A stretch of DNA of 64,000 bases from CALHVX01 sp039198065 (GTDB lineage: Bacteria > Pseudomonadota > Gammaproteobacteria > Pseudomonadales > Azotimanducaceae), in assembly GCA_039198065.1 (NCBI GenBank), contig JBCCTU010000004.1, forward strand, positions 62,001 through 126,000, read 5' to 3'. The notes under the pieces were generated by a model, which saw only the letters and a list, made by a program, of their open reading frames with translations, had not been told where the DNA came from and made no database searches. The stretch's first letter is position 1. Every line of letters begins with the position of its first letter. This document shows, piece after piece, positions 57,794 through 64,000 of the stretch. The position numbers and the translations under genes were made by a program.

Positions 57794-58912
57794 TCAGGAT
57801 CGGGGCAAGGCGGCAAGCTCGTCGTAGACCGCCAGCGTGTCCGCCTGCATACGGGAGCGCAGAAAAGTATTCGGCGCAGGCATCTTGTCCGGTTCGGCTA
57901 ACACGGCGCGCGAGGTGCGTACCAGAGCCTCCACGTCCCCCGGGGGCACCAGGCCTTCGGGAAACAGTGCGGCGACACTTTCCGCCGCGCCGCCGTAGTT
58001 CCATGCCACTACGGGAACGCCAAGACTCATGGCCTCGATCATGGTGCGTCCGAATGGCTCCGGGTGGGTCGACAGGTTGTAGGTCAGGTGGCATTCGCTC
58101 AGTACCTCCCGCATGTCGCTGCGATGACCGAGAAAGTGCAGGCGATCACTGATGCCGAGGGATTTAGCGCGTCCCTTGAGTTCTTTCAGGAACGGTTGCC
58201 GCTTACGGTCGGCATCGCCGATGAAGAGCCCGTGCACGGCGCGTCCGCCGACATCGGTGAGCCGCGCCAGCAGCTCGAGGAACGTGGTGTGGCCCTTCCA
58301 GCGGGTGATGCGCGCCGGTAAGGCAATGCGCAGCGCGTGTTCGGTTGCTGGAAAGGCGGCGTAGAAATCGCTGCGCCAGGATTCGGCCGCCCGGTAGCAA
58401 CGAGGGAACTCATCGGGGTCGACTCCCCGATGAATGAGGCGAAGACGCGCCGGATCCGTCGCCGGATAGTTTTCGAGGATGTACTCGCGGACGCACTCGG
58501 AAATCGCAATGACCCGCTCGCCCCGGGTCATGACGGCGCTGTAGCCGTTGACCGAGTAGAGCCCGTGTACCGTACTCACGAGCCGTGGCCGAAGCGCCGG
58601 AGACAGACTTTTCCAGGCAAGGTACGTAAGCCATGCCGGCATGCGGGAACGAACGTGAACCAGATTATAGGCTGGCAGCAGTGCCCGAAGCTTTGGAATG
58701 AGGCGTAGTGACCAGGGGGACTTACGGTGTACGGGAAGGCTGACGTGCTCGCTACCCTGCGATTCCAGCGTTGCAACCAGTCGACCCCCGTTGGACAGCA
58801 CGGTGGACTGGTCTCCGCGCGCGACCAGCGCCGCACCGATCTCGAGGGTGCCGCGCTCGACACCACCGCTGTTGAGTTCTGGAAGCACCTGCAGCACGGA
58901 AAGTTGAGCCAT
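57794..58912 (-). CDS. Glycosyltransferase family 4 (GT-B)
   Basis: 372 residues from ATG 58912. The N-terminal domain has V-L-P-E-L-N-S-G-G-V-E-R-G-T. The C-terminal nucleotide-binding domain has P-A-R-I-T-R-W-K-G-H and the retaining GT4 motif P-E-P-F-G-R-T-M-I-E-A-M-S-L-G-V-P-V-V-A. It should add a sugar to a lipid-linked glycan or LPS core at the cytosolic face of the membrane. With the methyltransferase and ELM1-like gene this makes a small envelope-glycan neighbourhood. Confidence 0.92.
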   Translation of the reverse strand: MAQLSVLQVLPELNSGGVERGTLEIGAALVARGDQSTVLSNGGRLVATLESQGSEHVSLPVHRKSPWSLRLIPKLRALLPAYNLVHVRSRMPAWLTYLAWKSLSPALRPRLVSTVHGLYSVNGYSAVMTRGERVIAISECVREYILENYPATDPARLRLIHRGVDPDEFPRCYRAAESWRSDFYAAFPATEHALRIALPARITRWKGHTTFLELLARLTDVGGRAVHGLFIGDADRKRQPFLKELKGRAKSLGISDRLHFLGHRSDMREVLSECHLTYNLSTHPEPFGRTMIEAMSLGVPVVAWNYGGAAESVAALFPEGLVPPGDVEALVRTSRAVLAEPDKMPAPNTFLRSRMQADTLAVYDELAALPRS

Positions 58913-58946
58913 GAGGGCCAAGTCGTCAGTGGGTCAGGGCCGCAGT

Positions 58947-59762
58947 CTACCCGCTGCTTGCGGCAACAGCCTGGGCGAGGGACCCCCGGGCTTCTGGCGT
59001 CGTGAGGCGCAGCTTTAAAACCCCTGCGGGAGCACCGGGCACGCTCACTCGAATCTGGACCGGCACTGGCGCTGCATAGCCTGGCGGTCGGGCCAGCCAG
59101 ACGACGACGTCGCGCTCCCGGCCGCGCAGGTCGGCACCGTCGTAGTCGCAGCGCAGCGCGTCGCCGCGGTAGCGATTGCTGCTGCCCAGGTTGACGCGCT
59201 CCGTCGACCGGCGTCGCAGCTGAACGGGGTAACTATCTTCACCGTCGTGGGTGTGGCTGCCGGCGAAGCAATCAAGGCTCAAGAAGAGCAGCGACATGAT
59301 GTCGGTTCCGAGGGGGGCTGGATTCTCTTTCCAGCCGCGTTGGCTTCGGTACTGAGTCATGCGCTCGCCGTCTACGAGGGTTATTTCCCGGCGTTCCTTA
59401 CGGTTGATCGAATCGAGAAAGTAGGCCGTAGATTCGGGCTGAGCTTCGGCCCGATGGCCGACGGCGGCGACGCGACCGCTCCAACGAAAGAACGGTTTGA
59501 GCATGGCCGAGGTTTCGATCGTGCCGAGAAGCTCATAGCGGTCCGGATGGATCCAGCGGGTAAGCACGATGTCACCGGCGTGGATGAAGGAGATGCTTGC
59601 GTCGTAGTGCAGCTCATCAACGAGTACCGGCTGAAGTGCACTTTCGTCCGCTGGGACCGCTTCCTCGGGATCGACGCTTGCCAGGCTTGCAAAACCCGGC
59701 CCCAGCAGGCCGAAAAGGGCGAGCAGGCTGCATATACCAAGGGGGTGTTTGAGTATTCGCAA
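58947..59762 (-). CDS. DUF3108-family exported protein
   Basis: 271 residues from a TTG at 59762 with GGAAAG close upstream; the long frame to 59921 overlaps the divergent cysH gene and starts inside it. The N-terminus (L-K-H-P-L-G-I-C-S-L-L-A-L-F-G-L-L-G-P-G-F) is a signal peptide. The rest is beta-rich, with L-H-Y-D-A-S-I-S-F, W-S-G-R-V-A-A-V-G-H, C-D-Y-D-G-A-D-L-R-G and V-P-V-Q-I-R-V-S-V-P, as in DUF3108 periplasmic proteins. Function unknown. The gap to cysH is about 70 bases. Confidence 0.7.
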   Translation of the reverse strand: MRILKHPLGICSLLALFGLLGPGFASLASVDPEEAVPADESALQPVLVDELHYDASISFIHAGDIVLTRWIHPDRYELLGTIETSAMLKPFFRWSGRVAAVGHRAEAQPESTAYFLDSINRKERREITLVDGERMTQYRSQRGWKENPAPLGTDIMSLLFLSLDCFAGSHTHDGEDSYPVQLRRRSTERVNLGSSNRYRGDALRCDYDGADLRGRERDVVVWLARPPGYAAPVPVQIRVSVPGAPAGVLKLRLTTPEARGSLAQAVAASSG

Positions 59763-59832
59763 TCGTTCTTTCCGAAGCCGCCGAAATGCCCCATGGTTAT
59801 AACGCGACCAAGCTGAACCGCAGGTTACAACC

Positions 59833-60672
59833 GTGAACGCCAGCGCTGCCTTTTCTGTTTCGCCCATCGACGCCGGCCCGAACACCGGGCGCGAAGCGGT
59901 GCGTTCCGAAGCACCTGCCACCGAGGTTCAAACATCTTTACTGGCCAAGTCCGACAAGCTGTCGAAGTCCCGGGTACCCAGTGCTGCTACGCTCGGCGAT
60001 CTTAACGCCGAGCTCGCCGCGCGCCCCGCGGCAGACCGGGTGGCGTACGCGTTCGAGCACCTGCCGGAAACCCATGTCCTGTCCTCGTCCTTTGGGGCGC
60101 AGGCGGCGGTGCTGCTGCACATGTTGACCGCGCAGCGACCAGAGGTTCCCGTAGTTTTGATTGATACGGGCTATTTGTTTCCGGAAACCTATGCCTTTGT
60201 CCAACGGCTGACCGAGCGTCTCGATCTGAATCTAGAGATCTTCCGGGCTGCGCGCACACCGGCAGAGCAGGAAGCAGCTGAGGGTCGACGTTGGGAGCAG
60301 GGGCTCGAGGGTCTTGAAGCATACAACCTGGAAAACAAGGTTGAGCCCATGCAGCGGGCCTTGAGCGAACTCGACGCCGGTACCTGGTTTACAGGCCTGC
60401 GCCGTTCGCAGGCGAACTCTCGAGCCGATACCGCCTTTGTTTCCTACACGGGGAACCGATTCAAAGTCGCGCCGATCGCTGACTGGAGCGACCGCGACGT
60501 CCACGACTACCTGAAACAGCATCAGCTCCCGTACCATCCGTTGTGGGACCAGGGCTACGTATCGATCGGTGACGTACACAGTACACGAACCCTGGCAGAC
60601 GCAGGCAGCGAAGAACTTACACGGTTCGGTGGCCTTAAACGCGAGTGCGGGTTGCACGATCGACCGCTTTAA
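59833..60672 (+). CDS. cysH: Phosphoadenylylsulfate (PAPS) reductase
   Basis: 279 residues from GTG 59833. The adenylyl-sulfate-binding core includes S-S-F-G-A-Q-A-A-V-L-L and V-L-I-D-T-G-Y-L-F-P-E-T-Y. The catalytic Cys is in R-E-C-G-L-H at the C-terminus. The paired Cys ligands of the 4Fe-4S cluster in APS reductases are absent, so PAPS is the likely substrate, reduced to sulfite using thioredoxin. An N-terminal extension of about 50 residues is unusual for the family. It is not in an operon with other cys genes here. Confidence 0.92.
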   Translation: MNASAAFSVSPIDAGPNTGREAVRSEAPATEVQTSLLAKSDKLSKSRVPSAATLGDLNAELAARPAADRVAYAFEHLPETHVLSSSFGAQAAVLLHMLTAQRPEVPVVLIDTGYLFPETYAFVQRLTERLDLNLEIFRAARTPAEQEAAEGRRWEQGLEGLEAYNLENKVEPMQRALSELDAGTWFTGLRRSQANSRADTAFVSYTGNRFKVAPIADWSDRDVHDYLKQHQLPYHPLWDQGYVSIGDVHSTRTLADAGSEELTRFGGLKRECGLHDRPL

Positions 60673-60787
60673 CGCTCCGGTTGCCTCAACGGCTGCGAAG
60701 CTGGGCCTGATCGGTTCAGGCTAAGGCCAGGTGAAGCGCAGGCGACACAGCGAGACCGGTGCGCAGCCGTCGAAACAGGAGCGGTAG

Positions 60788-61471
60788 ATGATCGAGTTGC
60801 TGACGGCGGGTACACCGAATGGCCATAAGGCCTCCTGTACGCTTGAGGAGCTCGAGCTTCCCTATACGGTAACGCCGGTCAACCTCGCCAAAGACGAACA
60901 AAAGACCGATGCGTTTCTGGCGTTAAATCCTAACGGTCGGATTCCTGTGATCGTCGATCACGACAACGACGATTTCGTTGTCTTCGAATCCGGCGCGATC
61001 ATGCTGTATCTCGCGGAACGGGCCGGCCGGCTGCTTCCCTCAGCCGAGCAGGAACGCTCCCGGGTCATTCAGTGGTTGATGTTTCAGATGGGCGGGATCG
61101 GCCCCATGATGGGTCAGGCAAACGTATTTTTTCGCTACTTCCCGGAAAAGATCCAACCGGCGATCGATCGCTACCAGAACGAGTCCCGGCGACTGTTCGA
61201 GGTGCTGGACCGCCAGCTTCAGCAGACCGAGTATCTCGCCGGAGACTATTCGATTGCTGACATCTCGAACTGGTGCTGGGTACGCACCTACCGGTGGTCC
61301 GGCGTGAGCCGAGACGGTCTACCGAACCTCGATCGTTGGCTCACGCTCATGAAGAACAGGCCCGGTCTGCGACGAGGCGTCGAGGTGCCTGCTCCGCCGC
61401 CCAAACCGCTCGAAGACAAAGAAGCGATGGACCGATTCGTCGATAACGCGCGCGGTAATCTGCAGACCTGA
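60788..61471 (+). CDS. Glutathione S-transferase (YfcG/nu-like)
   Basis: 227 residues. The N-terminal thioredoxin-fold motif G-T-P-N-G-H-K-A-S matches the nu-class (YfcG-type), where Thr and Asn bind glutathione. The E-S-G-A-I-M-L-Y-L-A-E-R motif is that of the binding Glu-Ser pair. The C-terminal helical domain has Y-S-I-A-D-I-S-N-W-C-W. Such proteins reduce disulfides or peroxides. It is followed by a second GST-like gene. Confidence 0.93.
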   Translation: MIELLTAGTPNGHKASCTLEELELPYTVTPVNLAKDEQKTDAFLALNPNGRIPVIVDHDNDDFVVFESGAIMLYLAERAGRLLPSAEQERSRVIQWLMFQMGGIGPMMGQANVFFRYFPEKIQPAIDRYQNESRRLFEVLDRQLQQTEYLAGDYSIADISNWCWVRTYRWSGVSRDGLPNLDRWLTLMKNRPGLRRGVEVPAPPPKPLEDKEAMDRFVDNARGNLQT

Positions 61472-61514
61472 GTGCCGGTCTAGGTTACGCGATCTACCTA
61501 GGGAAAAACTCCCC

Positions 61515-62645
61515 ATGCGTGATACGCACCACGAGGACGCTGCACCGTTGATCCTGTACGGTGCCGAGATCTCCTATTACACCGGTAAGGTACGCGCGTA
61601 CCTGCGCTGTCTGGGACTTCCTTTTTCGGAAGTGCCCGCCGACCGTAGCGTCTATAAGTCCGTGATTCTGCCGCGGGTCGGTTGGCCCGTAATCCCCGTG
61701 GTCGTTACAGACGACGATCGAACTCTTCAAGATTCAAGCGCCATCATTGATGCGCTTGACGCGCACGTCGCCCGTTGGAGCGTGTTTCCGACAACCCCGC
61801 GGCAGCGTGTGCTCGCGTTGCTTCTGGAGGCGTATGGTGACGAGTGGTTAAAGCTCCCGGCCATGCATTACCGCTGGAACCACAATACTGAATGGATCAT
61901 TGGCGAGTTCGGGCGTTTGTCGAGGCCGGATCTGGACCCGGCGGCTCAACGCGCCGTCGGTGAGCAGGCGTGTCGACCGTTCCGCGGATCGCTGCCGGCG
62001 TTGGGCGTGACTGAGGCCACCGCGAGCGCGATCGAAACCAGCTACGAGGGTTTGCTGGTAGAGCTCGATGCACACTTCACGGAACACGCGTTTCTGTTCG
62101 GCGATCGGCCTTCCATTGCTGACTTCGGCCTGATCGGTCCGCTGTATGCGCACCAGTATCGTGACCCCGCATCCGGTGCACTGATGCGACGTCTGGCGCC
62201 ACAGGTGGCGGCCTGGGTACAGCGCGTCCACCAACCCGAGGCCCCGGCAGCGCTTGCCGCTGCGGGTTTTCTTGCAGACGACTCGGTACCCGATTCACTG
62301 CTGCCCGTACTCGAGCGACTGGTGCGGGAATGGCTGCCGGTCCTGAGTAATGCCGCTGAGCGGTTGAATGCGTGGGTTGCGGACTCACCCGAGGACCCGG
62401 TGCCCCGAACCCTGGGGTCGCAGCCGTTCGAACTCGAAGGCGTTCAGGCCACACGTATGGTGTTTCCGTTTGAGCTGTGGATGGTTCAGCGCGCCGCCGA
62501 CGCTCGGCGCGCACTTCCGGTCGCTGAACGCCGCGCGCTCGATGACTGGCTCGAACCGCTCGGTTTGCTGCCGATCCTCACGCTTGAACACCCGCGACTC
62601 ACCCGGCGGAACTTTCAGCTCACGCTGGAGGGCGCAGGCTCTTAG
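61515..62645 (+). CDS. GST-like two-domain protein
   Basis: 376 residues, longer than a normal GST (about 220). The N-terminus (L-Y-G-A-E-I-S-Y-Y-T-G-K-V-R-A-Y-L) is a thioredoxin-like start with no clear catalytic Cys or Ser. L-Q-D-S-S-A-I-I-D-A-L is the glutathione-binding Asp/Ser element. The middle part (D-R-P-S-I-A-D-F-G-L-I-G-P-L-Y-A-H) is a GST C-domain. A C-terminal extension of about 100 residues is of unknown nature. It is cotranscribed with the GST before it (44 bases) and the antiporter gene after it. Confidence 0.82.
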   Translation: MRDTHHEDAAPLILYGAEISYYTGKVRAYLRCLGLPFSEVPADRSVYKSVILPRVGWPVIPVVVTDDDRTLQDSSAIIDALDAHVARWSVFPTTPRQRVLALLLEAYGDEWLKLPAMHYRWNHNTEWIIGEFGRLSRPDLDPAAQRAVGEQACRPFRGSLPALGVTEATASAIETSYEGLLVELDAHFTEHAFLFGDRPSIADFGLIGPLYAHQYRDPASGALMRRLAPQVAAWVQRVHQPEAPAALAAAGFLADDSVPDSLLPVLERLVREWLPVLSNAAERLNAWVADSPEDPVPRTLGSQPFELEGVQATRMVFPFELWMVQRAADARRALPVAERRALDDWLEPLGLLPILTLEHPRLTRRNFQLTLEGAGS

Positions 62646-62693
62646 GCATCCACCGGCGGCGCGGGGCCGTCGGATCCTTGTTGAGGATTTCCT

Positions 62694-64000
62694 GTGACGG
62701 ACGCCTTGCCTACCTTCGCGCCGACGGGCACGGAGCTCATGTTCTGGAACGCGCTGGTGCTCATTGCCGGAGCGTGCCTCTTTGCCCCGGTGTTTGCCCG
62801 GCTTCGCCTCGGCTCGATCCTTGGCTACCTCGCCGCCGGAGTGGCGGTGCAGTTGGTGTACCCCGGAGGCATCACGGAGCATCCGGAAGAGCTGCTGCAC
62901 GTCGCCGAGTTTGGCGTTGTGCTGTTTCTGTTCGTCATCGGTCTTGAACTGCATCCGTCGGATCTGTGGCGGATGCGGCGGGATATCTTCGGCCTCGGGG
63001 GTGCGCAGATGCTGCTCTGCGGCCTGGTCCTCGCCCTCGCGGCCTTTGCGATTGCGCGGCTGGTCGGGGCAGACCTCGCGCCGGGTGCTGCGATCATTGT
63101 GGGCCTTGGCCTTGCGCTGTCCTCGACGGCACTGGTGATGCAAAGCCTGGATGAGCTGGGCCATCGGCAGCTTGAGTATGGGCGCACGAGTTTTGCCGTA
63201 CTGCTGTTCCAGGATCTGGCGATCGTACCGCTGCTGTTGTTGGTGACACTGTTGGCGCCATCTGACGGCGGCCTGGACTGGCGCGCGAACCTGCTGGCGG
63301 TCGGCCAGGGGCTGGTCGCCATTCTCATCCTTGTGGTGCTCGGTCGCTTCGCCCTCAACCCGATGTTCAATCTCCTGGCGCGAAGCGGTGTGCGCGAGAT
63401 CATGACCGCCGCCGCCCTTGGGGTCGTCATCGCATCGGCGTTACTGCTCGATCTCGTTGGGCTGTCGTACGCGATGGGTGCCTTCATCGCGGGTGTACTG
63501 CTCTCAGAGTCGGCGTTTCGGCACGAGGTCGAGGCGAACGTCGAACCGTTTCGCGGGCTGTTTCTTGCGCTGTTCTTTGTCGCCATCGGGCTTTCCCTCG
63601 AACTGCACGCGGTGCTCGAAAACCTCGCCCTGATCGTCCTGTTCACGCCCGTCGTCATGGGGCTGAAAGGTCTGGTGCTGTACGCCCTTGGCCGTGGCTT
63701 CGGGCGCAGTCATAACGATGCGATACGCTTTGCGCTGGCGTTGCCGCAACAGGGTGAGTTCGGTTTCGTGTTGTTTGCAAGCGCCGCCTCGGCCGGCGTG
63801 CTTGCCGGAGCGTGGCCTACGGTCCTGATTGCGTTGATTACCCTGTCCATGGCGCTGTCACCGTTGCTGCGGTTCGTTGAACCACTGCTGCTGCGGCTGG
63901 ACACCGCACCGGTCCCGGAAGAGGACTACGATGATGTCGAGGGCACGGTCCTCATCATCGGCTTCGGGCGTTTCGGTCAAATTGTGTCGCAGCCGCTCTT
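62694..64000 (+). CDS. KefB/KefC-type K+/H+ antiporter, 5' part (partial)
   Basis: Runs off the right edge after 435 codons. It begins at GTG 62694, nine bases after GAGG. The first ~400 residues are a CPA2 antiporter membrane domain of 12 or so helices with Y-L-A-A-G-V-A-V-Q, V-L-F-L-F-V-I-G-L-E-L and S-S-T-A-L-V-M-Q-S-L. The end of the visible part reaches the start of an RCK/TrkA-N domain, V-L-I-I-G-F-G-R-F-G-Q-I-V-S-Q. Such proteins are gated by glutathione adducts, so the two GST genes just before fit the context. Confidence 0.9.
   Translation, partial: MTDALPTFAPTGTELMFWNALVLIAGACLFAPVFARLRLGSILGYLAAGVAVQLVYPGGITEHPEELLHVAEFGVVLFLFVIGLELHPSDLWRMRRDIFGLGGAQMLLCGLVLALAAFAIARLVGADLAPGAAIIVGLGLALSSTALVMQSLDELGHRQLEYGRTSFAVLLFQDLAIVPLLLLVTLLAPSDGGLDWRANLLAVGQGLVAILILVVLGRFALNPMFNLLARSGVREIMTAAALGVVIASALLLDLVGLSYAMGAFIAGVLLSESAFRHEVEANVEPFRGLFLALFFVAIGLSLELHAVLENLALIVLFTPVVMGLKGLVLYALGRGFGRSHNDAIRFALALPQQGEFGFVLFASAASAGVLAGAWPTVLIALITLSMALSPLLRFVEPLLLRLDTAPVPEEDYDDVEGTVLIIGFGRFGQIVSQPL

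Noticed and set aside
56722..57816. N-terminal extension of the methyltransferase frame
   Set aside because: It is antisense to the ELM1-like gene, which has a clear family signature.
1..64000. rRNA, tRNA, transposase, integrase or phage genes
   Set aside because: I looked for tRNA-like cloverleafs with CCA ends, rRNA motifs and DDE/tyrosine recombinase patterns and saw none I could support; a tRNAscan or Infernal run would be decisive.

Overview
The window is GC-rich (roughly 60-65% by eye), densely coded and Gram-negative in character. It has TonB-dependent receptors, a TonB protein, lipoproteins with clear lipoboxes, a Tat-exported molybdenum enzyme, a PAPS-reductase-type CysH and a KefB/C-type antiporter. 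Together these point to a free-living, probably aquatic gammaproteobacterium; this is inference, since no rRNA or marker tree is available here. I annotate 58 protein genes, two of them cut by the window edges. I saw no rRNA, tRNA, CRISPR array, transposase or phage gene.

Layout. 0-5.7 kb: the 5' end of a C39-peptidase ABC exporter gene, divergent from an HlyD-type adaptor gene, then a MASE1 hybrid histidine kinase, a small F420/nitroreductase-like protein, an alpha/beta hydrolase and a small lipoprotein. 5.7-21.3 kb: a catabolic region with two SDRs, an amidohydrolase lipoprotein, a DUF418 membrane protein, a pair of MaoC-like hydratases, a sulfatase, a Rieske oxygenase, a ThuA-like protein, a cytochrome P450, an HCCA-isomerase/DsbA-fold protein, a two-subunit Tat-exported molybdenum hydroxylase (IorAB type) and an aspartoacylase-like metallopeptidase. 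21.3-26.8 kb: a globin-like protein, then a minus-strand group holding a thioredoxin-fold gene with an in-frame UGA at its redox position, a four-helix membrane protein, a SelW-like protein and MFS transporters. 27-37.7 kb: a TonB receptor, a Cys-rich Sel1-repeat lipoprotein, a Baeyer-Villiger-type monooxygenase, an orphan AAA ATPase, MFS, enoyl-CoA hydratase, TetR and SnoaL-like genes. 37.7-48.6 kb: gamma-glutamyltransferase, a BlaI / M56-TonB / TonB regulatory operon with two palindromic operators, a ZIP-permease fusion, a class C beta-lactamase-fold hydrolase, a second Rieske oxygenase under a striking promoter/operator, and a secreted esterase. 49-64 kb: a second TonB receptor, an HPF-like gene, a five-gene minus-strand run (methyltransferase, LolD-type ATPase, FtsX-type permease with a long His/Asp/Glu repeat, DUF3299 protein, NhaR-like regulator), ELM1-like and GT4 genes, a DUF3108 protein, cysH, two GST-fold genes and the start of a KefB/C antiporter.

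The strongest discovery candidate is the selenoprotein-like gene at 22926-24059. Two reading frames that would look like separate truncated proteins are in the same frame, separated only by a UGA. That UGA sits exactly where the first cysteine of a C-G-C thioredoxin motif belongs, and a hairpin with bacterial SECIS geometry follows it. Second is the metal-handling theme: an 18-unit hexapeptide His-rich repeat inside an ABC permease, a ZIP/UPF0718 fusion with His-rich linkers, and an MFS protein with a His-rich tail. No experiment or database search was available; functions rest on motifs and context.
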